Below are positions 22,206 through 34,249 of a stretch of DNA of 63,332 nucleotides, one piece after another. The first letter of the stretch is position 1. The number at the start of each line of letters is the position of its first letter. The notes under the pieces are model-generated. The model was not told the DNA's origin. It saw nothing but the letters and a program-made list of their open reading frames with translations, and searched no databases. The DNA is from Vermamoeba vermiformis (taxonomy: Eukaryota; Tubulinea; Echinamoebida): the NCBI GenBank assembly GCA_045837725.1, contig JBEWZL010000286.1, positions 1-63,332 on the forward strand, in the 5' to 3' direction. The translations under genes and the position numbers were made by a program.

Positions 22206-23312
22206 TTATTTTTCAGCAGTAACTGTTCCGTGCAACTGTTTGTGTCGCAGCGCTATCAACCACGCATTCGTGTCTCGCGTGACACTTTCAATATCCGCTT
22301 CTTCCCACCAAATCTGACTTTTGTATTTCTCTTCAAATTCTTCAATTTTTTTCTTCGTCATGTCCACCAACTCTTCTAAACTGTATTTATTCTCCCTAAT
22401 AGGCTCTAAAAACTTATCTTCTTGCTCATTTAATGTCAATCTGATAGCACGCTGTTGCGCGACGTCTTCAAACTCGAATAACATGCGCCATATTAAACAA
22501 TAAGCCACTTTTTGTTCGTCTAAAAATTTGTTGTTATTTGCTACTTTTTTCTTCTTAATTAACTGCATTTCAAATGGCTTTCCCGAGCCTTTCGCACTTC
22601 CTAAGAACTATAAAATAACAACAATAAGTTCTTTCAGCCTCACTGAAGCTATGGATCTGACGTACATTTTGCGCCGACATTTTGTTTAAGAATAAATTTC
22701 TTAGTTTTTTCAATTCTTTCCACTCTTCTGATTCATAGACCTTACTGGGGTCTGTTTCATCGACAAACAACATCTATATAATTAATATTAGGCTCGTTCG
22801 ACAGATCCAAGTACGCTAACGAGTGCTACTTACCTCCACCATGCCAGGTCGTCCTCTAATTAACATTTCGCAGAATTTCTTAATCTCGTGCATTTGCACT
22901 GTGTCTCCAACGGTGAAAGTCTCTTTGGCCGTGAAGAGAGAAATTTCTTTGTCGAGCGGAGCAAGAAAAACCCCTGATAATTTATTGGTTAAAATCGCCG
23001 CAATTAGGATTATGTTGTTGAGTGATTTATTAAATAATTTTGATTATTTTGTATTTTAGCGAATTTTTTCAGATTTTAATTTAGCTCAATAAACTTCTAG
23101 ACCAACACAACTATTATTACCTTGATATTTCATATTAGTAGGTGTTGCAGTAGAATTCCAAGTGCTCTGTGTGTCCATCAGAAATAATAATTTGCCATCT
23201 GCCTCGCCATTTTCCTGCAAGTACTTCTTGCCTAATAATTCCATAAATAACGCTTAATTTCGTGTATTTATTTCATACCTAGCGATAATAAATCTGTCGC
23301 GTGTTGCTCCAT
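22206..23312 (-). CDS. PF10127-type nucleotidyltransferase-like protein, active site degenerate
   Basis: Five or so exons run from ATG at 23312 to the stop at 22206. The protein follows the layout of the DNA polymerase beta-like nucleotidyltransferase family PF10127. There is a GVFLAPLDKE strand after the nucleotide-binding region, then HEIKKFCEMLIRGRPGMVEM, then a KLRNLFLNKMSAQNFLRSA block, then a conserved helical half (KVAYCLIWRMLFEFEDVAQQ and FLEPIRENKYSLEELVD). In active members a GS motif and two Asp residues lie just before GVF. Here that place reads STWNSTATPTNMKYQG, with no acidic residue. It may therefore be a non-catalytic relative. The gene shares a promoter gap of about 75 bp with the divergent PET117-like gene. 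Family call is from pattern recognition; function is unknown. Confidence 0.68.
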
Positions 23313-23387
23313 GTCTCTTTCGCCAAAATAGTTCTGTTTATTTTCAAGCCGAAGTTCACGAACAGAACTCCATATCAACTACTAAAG

Positions 23388-23742
23388 ATGGGCAAGTTAG
23401 CGCTATTTACATTAACTGCAGTCACTGTAGCCACGGTTGGTATTATTTATCAAGTACACCAGTCACAGCAAGAAAAAAAAGCGGTAAGCTCATTAGAAAA
23501 TTAAAATAAAATATGCGAGAGTTATTAACGATGAAGTGACGTATATTTATCCGTCTTGAGGATATTTTGAATTTTCTGATTTCGACTATCGAAGTTCATG
23601 AATTGGATCTGCTTGCTCCGAATGTCAAGTCACTAATAATTCATTTTATCAGCTAATGAAAGCCGGTCCTCAACGTGATGTTATTAGACGGAAAGAAAAA
23701 CAGTCAAAGAAGCTTGATGGACAAGATAGTTCAAATAATTAA
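23388..23742 (+). CDS. PET117: PET117-like cytochrome oxidase assembly factor
   Basis: Two exons (23388-23483 and 23653-23742) encode 61 residues. A single N-terminal hydrophobic helix (LALFTLTAVTVATVGIIYQV) is followed by HQSQQEKKALMKAGPQRDVI and a basic tail (RRKEKQSKKLDG). This is the pattern of PET117: a helix, a QQ-x-E region, then an RDxxRR-like motif. PET117 is a mitochondrial inner-membrane protein needed for assembly of cytochrome c oxidase. The length is slightly below that of animal homologues, with the tail shortened. The protein is small, so the call rests on motif order. The intron is in phase zero. Confidence 0.72.
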
Positions 23743-23947
23743 GCCAAGATCCAACACGCCAATATTAGCTAAATTGTAAATTAACGTAGAGAGCATTCAA
23801 ATATTGAAAAGGAGATATTTCAAATAATGTACAGCTTTATTTATATAAAGAAACAAAATCGAGTCGAGCTATTTACAAAAAATCGAATCCGTCGCTTAAA
23901 AACTTAATTTTAAGCTTCAGGCTACTATAGAGAATAAAGAATAGGGC

Positions 23948-26900
23948 TTATTTCACGTTGACGGGTCGTCGAGCGCGTGTTCGGTTAGCAACAGGTGTGG
24001 CAGGCTTCTTCTCAGTCAACACAGCCTTCTCCAGTGATTTGAGCTGTTCGACCTTTGATTTTTTCACACCGAGCGGCGCCGCTTTGGCACTTGAAGTCAC
24101 GTTACTGCTGTTCACTGAAGCGTTTTCTTTGTCTTCTTCAGCAACGACTTTAGCCGAGGCTTTCTTTGTCGCGGCAGCAGTTCGAGCCTTCTTGGCGGGT
24201 CTGGCCTCCTCTTCTTCAGGTTCGATGGTTGACACTTTGACAGGTTCAATCGAAGTGTCGCTCTTTGAGAGTGGTCGCTTGACACCACGGCGAGCAGGCT
24301 TGATGTCCTCAGCCTCCTTGGCCTTCTCTTCAACAGGCTCGGGTTCAGCCTTCTTGGTGGTAGCACGACCGCGGCCACGAGCAGCCTTAGCGGGCTTAAC
24401 CTCTTCTTCGCTCTCTTCAGCGGCGGGTTCTTCCTCCATCTTCTCTTCGACTGGAGCAGGAGTCTCTTTCTTCTTGCGACCAGCAGTGCGCTTGGCAGGA
24501 GCTTCTTCAACGGGCTTCTCTTCCTCCTTCTCTTCGGAAGATTTCTTGGCACGCTTCTTGGAAGGCTTCTCGTCTTCTTCTTCGGTCTCAATCTTTCGTT
24601 TGCGCGAAGCAGCAGTCTTGGGAGCTTCTTCGACTGGCTTCTCTTCCTCCTTTTCTTCTTCGACCTCGACCTTTTCTTCGGCCTTCTTGGTCGCACGGCC
24701 ACGAGCAGCCTTCTTAGGAGCAGGCTTCTCCTCTTCTTTTTCTTCTTCAGCCTCTACCTTTTCTTCCTCGACCTTCTTAGTGGCACGACCACGAGCCTTC
24801 TTGGCAACAGGCTTTTCTTCGTCCTCTTTGGTCTCGTCGTCCTCTACAGCAGCGCGAGTACGTTTGCGGCCCTTGGCGGCGGTTTCCTTGACCTCAGGTA
24901 CAGGCTCAGGCTCTTCCTCCTTCTCTTCCTTAGGCTCTTCTTTAGGCTCCTCCTCGACCTTCTTAGCGGCCTTCTTGGGAGCAGCCTTACGTCCACGAGC
25001 GGTCTTAGCCTTAGGCTTCTCTTCTTCAACAGGGGTCTCCTCTTGAACGGGCTCAGGCTCTTCTTCCCTCTCCTCTTTAGGCTCTTCTTTAGCCTCTTCT
25101 TCGACCTTCTTAGCGGCCTTCTTAGGAGCAGCTTTGCGGCCACGAGCGGCCTTAGTCTTGGGCTTCTCCTCTTCTACAGGAGTCTCTTCCTTGGGCTCTT
25201 CAGGGATTGCAACCTCCTCGGCTTTGACCTCTTCGTCAGGTTTGCTCTCTTCAATTGGAGCCTCGGGTTGAGCCTCTTCCGCGACCTCTTCTGTCTTCTC
25301 TTCGACCTTCTTAGTTCGCTTGGCGGTCTTTCGCTTCTTCGATACAACAATCTTCTTGGTCTTAGACTTAGTCTCTTCAACGGGCTCGTCAACAGGAGTC
25401 TCATCCTTGGCCTCTTCGACGGGTGCAGACTCCTCCTTGGTCTCTTCGACGGCAGGAGCAACCTCTTCGATTTGGACAGGCTCTTCCTTAGCCTCCTCAA
25501 CGGCAGGAGTAACTTCTTCGACGGTAGCCGCAACCTCAACAACTTCGGTCTTGTCTTCGGAAGGCTTGACTTCCTCAACTGGTGTCTCCTCCATGCCTTC
25601 GTCAACGGGCAAAGGTTCCTCTTTAGTCTCTTCGACGGGTGCAGATTCCTCCTTGGTCTCTTCGACGGAAGGAGCAACCTCTTCGACAACAACAGGAGTC
25701 TCTTCCTTGGCCTCTTCAGTAATAGGCTCGTCCGCGGGAGTCTCGTCGATAGCAACGGAAGTTTGCTCTGCAGACTCTTCAGGAACAACTTCGACTGGCT
25801 CAGTCTTCTCTTCGGCAATAAGGAGCTCGATCTCTTCCTTAGCCTCAGAAAGTTGTTCAACTGGAGTCTCCTTGAGTTCCTCTTCGACGACAACAGTGTC
25901 TTCTTTGACCTCTTCAGAAGCTTGCTCAACCTCGCTGGGCTTCTCTTCGGAAATCTCTGCGATGATGGGCTCAGCAACAGATTCAACAGCCATCTCGTCC
26001 TTCTGTTCGGACTCTGATTCAGCAATTGGCTCTTCAACTGCAGAGGTCTGCTCGGCAACAACCTCGGGCAAAGGTTCTTCCTTTGTCTCTTCGACAACTG
26101 GAGTTTCTTCCTCGATCTCAGCAATAGATTCAGCGATCTTTTCCTCCACTGCTTCAGTAGTCTCAGGGACTTCGGAGACTGCTTCAGTAGGCTGTTCGAT
26201 CTCTTCGACGATAGGCTCAACGACCTCGGATTCAATCTCTTCGGCCTTCTCTACAGGAGTGACCTCTTCATTAGCCTTTTCTTCTTCGGCCGCTTCGACG
26301 ATCTCATCGTGAGACTCAATGACAGCCTCCTCTGAGACGGGTTGCACTTCAGTAGTAACGGGCACTTCGATAGCGAGTTCCTCTTCTTGGATAGAAATCT
26401 CTTCCTCCTTGTCGTCTTCGACAACGGCAAAGCTGTTGTCCACTATTGATTGATCAACAGACATGTCAGCAGGAGACTCTTCAGCCACTTGCTCTACAGC
26501 GGCAACCTCCTCGATCTTGTCGGCAGCCTTCTCCGTGGTAGCGCTGACATCGACGAGCTCAGGAAGATCATCAACTGAGACGGATTCGTTAACGGCAGTT
26601 GACTCTTCAGTGGCAATCTCTTGCACGACCTCAGTAGTGGATTGTTCATAGGTTTCCATAGCAACGGTTTCGACCTCGGCCTCAACAACTTGTTCCTTGG
26701 CAGGTTCTTCGACGATGGCCTCTTCAATCTCAGGCATCTTCTCGTCCTCCTTTGCCTCCTCGGTGGTTTCAACGATTTCGGCAACGGATTCAGAGATCTC
26801 GGCGCTAGTCTCAGTGGCTTGCACTGTTTCTTCTACGATGGGCTCGGAGATCTCTGCATCGTTTTGAACTTCCTCGACAACAGACTCTTCCTTGATAGAC

Positions 26901-29900
26901 TCGATAATAGTCTCTTGAGTCTCAACCTCAGTTTGTTGAACAGCAATCTCTTCGACAACTTCAGCAGCCTCTTCAGCCACCTCAGTGATCACAAGCTCCT
27001 TTTCAGCCTCGACTACTGGCTCGCTGTACTGTTCGGCGATGGTCTCTTGGATGGGCTCGGAAATTTCAGTAGCAGCGATAGGCTCTTCGGCAATAGAGGC
27101 TTCAGAAGTCTCCATGATGATGGATTCAACGGGCTCAACTTCTTTAGCCTCTTCAACGGTAGTCTGCTTCTCAACTACGGGCTCGCTTGGTTGCTCGACA
27201 GCCTCTTCCATCTTCTCTTCAACGTCAGCGGCAGGCTCGCTAACTTGCTCTGTAGTCTCTTCAGTGACCTTGGTTTCGGAAACAAGTTCGGAAGATTCGA
27301 CAATGATCTCTTCGACAATAGACTCGATGACTTCCTCCTTCTGCTCGGAGATTGGCTCGCTTTCAGTAACTGGAGCGGCTTCTTCCTTCTCTTGCTTAAT
27401 GTCTTCAGCAGCGGGTGTTTCTTCGATAGTTTCGATTTGCTCAGTGGCCGCCTCGACAACAGTCTCAGCAGTTTCAGTAGTCTCTTCAACCTTCTCGTCA
27501 ACAGCAGGAGTGGCCTCAATAGGAGCGATGGTCTCTTCAGGCTGAGCTTCGATCTTCTCCTCGGCAATAGGAGCGACTTCAATAGTGTGCTCTTGTTCGC
27601 TGGGGACTTCAGTAGCTTGCTCTTCGACAGACTCGTTGGTAGCTGCGTCAACAGCAACGTCTTCAATGTCCATAGCCTCTTCCTTGAGCTCTGGAACGGT
27701 CTCTTCGGGTTGAGCCTCGACCTTCTCCTCGGCAACAGGAGCGACTTCAATAGTTTGCTCTTGTTCGGCAGGAATGTCGTTTTGAACGGTGGACTCGATG
27801 ACTTGCTCCTTGATTTCAACTTGCTCGGCAATAACCTCGACTGCAGGCTCGGAAGATTCAATTGCCACGTCAGTGCTCTCCTTGGTTTCGATCTTAACCT
27901 CTTCAATAGCAGGGGCTTCGACCTCCTTCATTTGAACGTCTTCGGGGTCAGGCATCTCAGAGATCTGGCTCTTTTGAATAGGAGCGAGCAAATCGTCCTC
28001 GACGTCTTCAATCTTGTTGAAGTCGAACAAGAAGCCACCCTTTTGGCTAGGCGAGGCAACTGAAGTGATAGAGAGTTTCTTCTTTTGGGCAGAGTCCAAC
28101 AAGAACAAATCTGAAGAGTTGCCAGGAGGGCTAGGAGTCTGTTCCATGCCAATCCAGAACGAATCGTCCTGTTGACGAGACTTTTCAGGAGTCTTCTTGT
28201 CTTCGACAACGTCGTTGTTGCTGAAATCGAAGACGAGAACTTCGCCCTTGCGGACAGGCTCCTCAATCTTCTTAGGCTCAGGCTCAATCTTGTTGAAGTC
28301 GAAAACGAGCACTTCACCTTTGCGAACAGGCTCTTCTACCACTGGCTTAGGCTCGGGCTTGCTGAAGTCGAAGACGAGAACCTCTTCTTCCTTAGGAGCC
28401 TCAACCTCCTTGTTGAAATCGAAGACGAGAACCTCACCCTTGCGCACTGGTTCTTCGACCACTGGCTTAGGTTCGGGCTTGCTGAAATCGAAGACGAGAA
28501 CCTCTTCTTCTTTAGGAGCCTCGACTTCCTTGATAGGCGAAACTGATGTCTCCATTTTGTCTTCGACCTTGATATCAGGGATTGACTCTGACTTGGCAGG
28601 AGAAGCGTGGATCTCTTCTTTTTTGTTGAAGTCCACGAAGAAAGCCTCGCTCTTGACGGTAGCAGGCTTAGGGGTCTCCTTGGGAGCCTTAATCTCGACA
28701 ACGGCGGGCTTCGCCTCGACAATTTCTACGTTGAAGTTGTCGGGAGTGTTTTCTTTGTTTACGGCAACGACTGGCTTCACAATCTTCTTGATTTGTGAGA
28801 CGGCGGATGTTGCGGGCTTCTTGGCTACGCTAGCCGCTGTCTTGGCAGTGGCCGAAGTGGCAGCGACTGTTTCGAGCTAAACATACATGATAAGTGCGTG
28901 TTCCTTACTAATCGATGTTATTTGAGTACATACCTGCTTCTGGGCAGAAGGATCCAACTTGCTTTTCAAGATCTCGGCACGTTGAGGCCAAAGCTTCTTG
29001 AAAACAGCGAAAGCCTTGCGAGCCCATGTTCTCACGTCGGGGTTGCCATCGACAACACTTAATGGACTCAGGTTAGACAAAGAGTCTTCGAGATTGGATC
29101 GATCAAACTTACCGAGCTGAGATGGTAGTCTCAAGTTGATGAACGTCGGAGTTAGAAGCCTCCAAATCGGCAGGAGACAACTTAACGAGGGTCATCAAGC
29201 CCATGTACAAGTATTCTGTGCACCTGAGAAAAAAGTTAGCACGTGCAACTAGCCGTTGAGGGTTCAAAAAATTGGGCGCGAAAATTAAAATACGAAATTT
29301 AGATTATTTAACTGCAACTTACTTTGTTCTAAGCAAGTGATGCTTGTCATTGGATCCTTCCACGATAATTGAAGCAACGAGGTTGAAGTTGCAGTATTTC
29401 AGGATCGATAAAATGCACTGATGAGCTGATTCGGTGAATACTTTCTTTGTCTTGATCAAGTTCTTAAATAATACAGGAAGCGCGGTTTGAGGGAAGCTTC
29501 TTGATTTGCCCGCGGCAGTTTTGGAAACCAACTCGCTGACCGTAATACAAGCTTCCTTGGCGATGGTCGATCTTAAGTCATTCAACTTAAAAATATGGTT
29601 AGTAACGTGCGCTCGATACTATTAATTTATTTGCACGATATTTTAAATAGAGCATCAGTAGATACGTACTTGATGAAGTAAAAGCTTTTGGATTTGCTTT
29701 TCAAACATTGGATAAAAATTGGCGTTATCGCCTGCTCCCTTCTTTATTAATTCCTGAATTTTTTTCAGTCCATCGTGGCGCTTTTCCCAGTCCTCGTCGC
29801 TAGCTTCGAGGCCATGGCAGATTTGTTGAAATTCCTTAGACAAGTTTAACTACGCAGGAAGGGTTAGATATGAATAATAATATTTAATATGATAACGTAC

Positions 29901-29909
29901 TTCGGCCAT
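23948..29909 (-). CDS. CLASP-type TOG protein with giant acidic repetitive tail
   Basis: Six exons (29909-29901, 29849-29670, 29585 to about 29325, about 29224-29120, about 29075-28930, 28876-23948) give about 1,880 residues. The first 240 residues match the CLASP N-terminal/TOG fold: DLRSTIAKEACITVSELVSK, PVLFKNLIKTKKVFTESAHQ, CTEYLYMGLMTLVKL and NPDVRTWARKAFAVFKKLWP. Such domains bind tubulin or microtubule ends. The last exon encodes about 1,640 residues, dominated by Glu, Val, Pro, Ala, Thr and Lys. It starts with repeats around EEVLVFDFSKPEPKP and KGEVLVFDFNK, continues with a very long acidic EEVKEE-like stretch, then has alternating basic blocks (ARGRATKK, AARGRKAAPKKAAKK) and ends ANRTRARRPVNVK. 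The basic blocks resemble AT-hook or histone-H1-like tails. Codons are third-position rich in C and G, so the opposite strand shows long shadow frames. Confidence 0.85.
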
Positions 29910-30094
29910 GGTTGTGTGTGCCACTCATTTGAAGCGAAAAGTTCAAATGAAGAACATGGCGCAAAAAAGTTAACCAGGCGCGAACAAACTATTTACAACG
30001 GTAACTTTTGGCGGGCAGGAACCAAACTTGCGCCAAAAACACTGTACATCGCATTATTTACTTATCTATACAAGAGAGACCACGCACCACACGC

Positions 30095-31147
30095 TTAAGA
30101 GCTGTGGCAGGCACAACCAGTATGAGTATCACTCGTGATGAGCTTCCGCCATACATCTTCAACCAGATTAACCGGTGCGGTCGTGAACAAAGTTGCAGGA
30201 TAGCTAGATGTCTTCCATTTTGGATGTGATATCATTGTACAAAATCCCATCTATTCGACGGTCATTAGATGCTGGTTCAACGCTTTACAACACGCAATCA
30301 TCTCTTACCGGAATCAGCGAATATCCAAGCACTGTCTGACTTCCTTCTACTTCTGGGTACGTCTGTGGACCACGTCTACTATTAAGCTAGAGGGTTCAGT
30401 TAGTATCCGCCTTGTTTCAGCACGATCAAAGGGCGGCGAACATCTGCTTACCGGGAACCCTGAGCACGGGTCTATCAAATCAGCCCAATGTCCGTCTGCT
30501 TTGAGGTGTTTTACAACGAATCCACCTATTCTTAAGAACTGGGGAAGTATTAGTGTCAAGATCTGAGGATAAACGACCCCATCTTAGTCGCGCGAGGACA
30601 CCACACTTACGCTATCAAGCAAACGATTTTTTTCATCTTCAATTTCCTTCCCCATGCCAGCTAAGTCCATACTGGACGGTTGCCACGTTGGGATTATTAA
30701 TAAATTGTCCATGTCGGTCTCAATCAGGTCTGGAAACACTTGACGAAGGTCTTTATCGAGAGACTTGGGGCATCTATGGATGCTGTACTCAATGTGATAT
30801 TTTTCAATGTATTGTGCAGCTTGGACGACGCACTGGGCACGAGTTTTACGAGGTGCGATCAGATCTATTTATTTTTTTTTCTGCGTTAGTAGTCCTACTA
30901 TTTTTATAATTACAAACAATTAACTTACTTCTATTAGAAGCGCTGTCCACTGAGTTTTCTTCTCTGATCGCAGCAGGCGGAATCTGTTCGGTTTTCTTTT
31001 AGGAATGTTAGTAATTGACTGTAGTGGATTATTAAACATACTTGCATAGCTAATGAATATAAACTAATAAATTCGGTATAGATGTAGGAGCGATCGTGCC
31101 AGTCGTCAGGCCCAGGTGTCCAATGAGGTTTGCGATCTACGATCCCT
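30095..31147 (-). CDS. MMADHC: MMADHC homologue (cobalamin trafficking, cblD)
   Basis: Five or six exons on the minus strand join to a protein matching MMADHC, which steers vitamin B12 towards methylmalonyl-CoA mutase or methionine synthase. Recognisable parts are LRQVFPDLIETDMDNLLIIP, FVVKHLKADGHWADLIDPCS (the best conserved motif), EVEGSQTVLGYSLIP, and a C-terminal exon (30250-30095) with CTMISHPKWK and then YPATLFTTAPVN. The stop is at 30095-30097. The 5' end is unresolved. The first recognised exon (PHWTPGPDDWHDRS onward) follows an acceptor-like TAG near 31148 and no ATG was found upstream before the divergent GALK2 gene at 31282. A tiny first exon or a non-ATG start is possible. Confidence 0.8.
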
Positions 31148-31281
31148 TTTCTACTCAAACGGCGTTATAAAGTTAGCCGCTTTGGTATTTCGGACGTCTG
31201 GGAAATAAAAATAAGATCTTGACAGGTGATCTTTTTTTGTGATACGTCTGTAGAAGAACACACGACTCTCAAACCTTCAAA

Positions 31282-34249
31282 ATGAGCAATAAGCCAATTG
31301 AAAATCCTGTGCCCGTCTTCTCGTCGATCAACCACGTCGTTAGTGACCCCAAGAGGTAAAATTGCAAAATAATTAAAAATAGAAAATCTTTTTTGGCTCG
31401 TACTTTGTATTTAATGGCTAATTTAACCTGCGTTATTATTACAAAATATTATTATATTCGTAATAAAATGGTTGAATGACGAATGCTAATTTTGTTTCAG
31501 ATTTGATGAATTAAGAGACAAATTCGTGCGCACCTTTGGCGTAGAACCTGATTTCTACGTTAGAGCTCCCGGAAGAGTAAATTTGATTGGCGAGCACGTT
31601 GACTACAGTGGCTACGGTGTATTGCCCATGGTAATTACAACGCGTCACGTCCGTCGCAAAGCTTATTAACAGCTAAATTAATTAGGCCGTCGAGCGTGAC
31701 AATGTTATTGCTGTTAAATTGCAACCTGGTGCCAAAGAAATTCATTTTGCTAATTTTGAAGCCAAGTTCGGTCCCAAACACTGGTCAAAGGAATTGAAAG
31801 ACATCAATATTGACATCAAAAACCACGACTGGACTAACTACGTATTGTGCGGTTATAAGGTACGTGCACTGCTCGATATTAAACTACAGGTGATAAATAA
31901 TGTACTGACTCGCGTACCAGGGTTTGTTGGAGAACAAGCACGCACCTGTCGAGTCTCCGATTGCCTTCTCAGCATTAATGCACGGTACCGTGCCTAAGGT
32001 ATGTTTGGCAACTAGTACACAATTGCGAGTTTCTACTAATGCTAGTAGGGATCTGGTTTGTCGAGCTCGTCAGCAGTTGTGTGCGCCTCTGCTTTGGCTA
32101 CTATGTACGCCAACGGAGTTGCCTTGTCAAAGGTATGCAGTAGAGTGTAAGAGCGAGAAGCTAATTCATCGCACAGAATGATATGGCGGAATTAGCGGCA
32201 GCTTGCGAGACTTATGTTGGAGTTCAGAGTGGAGGGTAAGAAGCGTGGTATATTTAAATAAGGTATATCGATTAAATAACTCGTCGATGCTAGAATGGAC
32301 CAAGCTATTTCCTTCTTGGGCGAGAGGGGTCAAGCCTCGCGTATTGATTTCAACCCCATCCGAGCTGCACCCGTAAAATTGCCTGATGAGTAAGCTGCTA
32401 AAAATACAATATTAGTACGCAGATGCTGATGGATGGTATCATAGCGCCGTATTCTTTGTCGCCAACAGCTTAGTTGAGTCTAACAAGTACCAAACGGCTG
32501 ACACAAATTACAACATGAGGTATTTATCCGAGACAGCTATTTTAAGGTAAAGAACCTTAAATAATAATATGCTAGAGTTGTCGAATGCCGACTTGGAGCA
32601 GTTATGCTCGCAAAGAAACTCGGTTTGGACTGGCAAACTGTTCGCCGTTTGGTGGATGTTCAAAAACAAAGCAACAAGAGCTTGCCCGAACTTGCGCAAG
32701 CGGTACAACAACACTTGCACAAGGAGCCGTACACACGAGAAGAGGTCGCCCAAGAGCTTGGTATCAGCGTAAGTCTAAAATATAGTGCTAAAAATATAGT
32801 TACTCGAGAAGAGGTATCTCGGCGGAGATTTATTTGGTATACCATTCAATCTCCACACCCAGATCCAGGATCGCACTTTAGGGAAGATTCGCGAAATAGT
32901 TCCTACTATTCTTTTGACTATAAATACATTTATTTACATATTTTACAAGTTGAAAGCCAAATATTTAGTAGAGCCTTCGGCGTTGGTTACGTTCAAAATT
33001 ATTGGAATTAGACTCCCCAATGTTCTAAATATGAATTAGATATGACTTAATGCTGCATATGAGGCCTATTTTCCTCAAAGGAAACCTAATTACGTACCGG
33101 AGGTGATAAATCTGCTACTGTTTTCTTATGGACAGGTAGTTCGTCTGTTTCGTAACTTCTCCTCTTTAAATATTTTCTCTTTTCTTCGTACGAATTATCC
33201 TCTCGTTGGGGAGTTGTTAAAAAGAACTCCATGCCATCATATGATTTTTGCGCATCCATTTCTACATCCATCTCCACGATTTAATAAGTGCATTCGTGTT
33301 TTATTAGGCTCGGGAGATAGGTAAAATGGAGACAAATGGTCTTTTTTGAATTGGGGGGAGATTATTAACCTCAAAGCACAGTGTGATTTAGCGGAGATTT
33401 ATTTTTGGACAGAAATTTCCCGCTCTTCTTCTTAAGTTTGTTTTGGCTTGAATTCATTGTACGCAAAAAAATGCTCTGGGACGTATTCATCATTAATCGA
33501 TGTACGCCGCGATTGTTGGCGAACTGCGAATTTTAGATCCGATCTGGGATACTAACGAGGTGTTGTAGGTTGATGAAGTTAGCAAGAGATACGTCGATCC
33601 AGTTAAAAGCAACGAGTTCCACTTGTATCAGCGCTCATTACACGTCTATATGGAGTCCAGCCTCGTGGATGAGTTCGCCGCTGTTTGTGCTAAACCATCG
33701 TACCCGAACCAAATCAACGATTTGGGTGAGCTTATGAACAAGAGCCACTACAGCTGCCGAGACAATTTCAGTTGCAGCTGTCCTGAGCTAGATACATTGA
33801 CCGAGATCTGCCGGTAAGTCATAACAATCGTTATTGTTTGATTCAAATGGGCCTGGTTTGGTACTGCGGCAGTCAAAATGCGGACTTTAAGTAATTCAAT
33901 CTTGCTATTGGCTAATTAATTCATAACCGATAGTTGTTGTCTCGGCGTTACTTAACTAACCCCAAATTTGGCAAATGAACTTCAAAAAAGGCTAACATTA
34001 ATTAAAATTAACTTTTACTCATTTAACAGAAAGGCCGGAGCAATAGGATCACGCTTGACTGGAGCCGGCTGGGGAGGCTGCACCGTCTCGTTGGTGCCGA
34101 AGGACAAGCAAGAATCATTTTTCAAGACAGTACGCGAAGAGTACTACGCCAAGTATCGTCCTCAAGCTCTTGAAAATATCGAAGATGTATTGTTTGCCAC
34201 CCAACCTGGCCAAGGTGCATTTGTCTATGTTCCTGAGAAGGACGTTTAG
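31282..34249 (+). CDS. GALK2: N-acetylgalactosamine kinase / galactokinase, GALK2 type
   Basis: About eleven exons (including 31282-31355, 31501-31630, 31686-31859, 31921-31998) give about 475 residues. The enzyme is a GHMP kinase that phosphorylates C1 of GalNAc or galactose. The three family motifs are present: [20 protein letters not shown] (substrate), [16 protein letters not shown] (ATP loop) and [18 protein letters not shown]. Also present are [16 protein letters not shown], with the catalytic Asp, and [17 protein letters not shown], which is typical of GALK2 rather than GALK1. The intron 32769-33568 is about 800 nt, ten times the usual size, and contains a possible gene on the other strand. 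The last intron (about 33814-34029) is also long. The start was chosen as the first ATG before the first in-phase exon. Confidence 0.93.
32965..33271 (-). CDS. Possible small gene nested antisense in the GALK2 intron
   Basis: On the minus strand an ATG at 33271 opens 58 codons (33271-33098). They end at a good donor (CCG|GTACGTA). A 73-nt intron ending TATTTAG joins in phase zero to 20 codons (33024-32965) ending in TAA. An AATAAA word lies just downstream. The predicted 77-residue protein is hydrophilic and charged: [18 protein letters not shown] in the middle and [12 protein letters not shown] at the end. It has no signal peptide, helix or known domain. The exon structure, splice quality and poly(A)-like signal match real genes here, and the host intron is abnormally long. 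It could still be chance. Confidence 0.45.

Noticed and set aside
23958-28880. Long plus-strand frames opposite the giant tail exon (for example 23958-25046 and 26621-28063)
   Set aside because: They mirror the strong codon periodicity of the minus-strand Glu/Val/Pro repeats. Their Ser- and Leu-rich translations have no domain, and the minus frame is one unbroken exon of 1,642 codons.
29889-30229. Plus-strand frames between the TOG gene and MMADHC
   Set aside because: They lie antisense to the TOG first exon and to the MMADHC last exon, which have family support.
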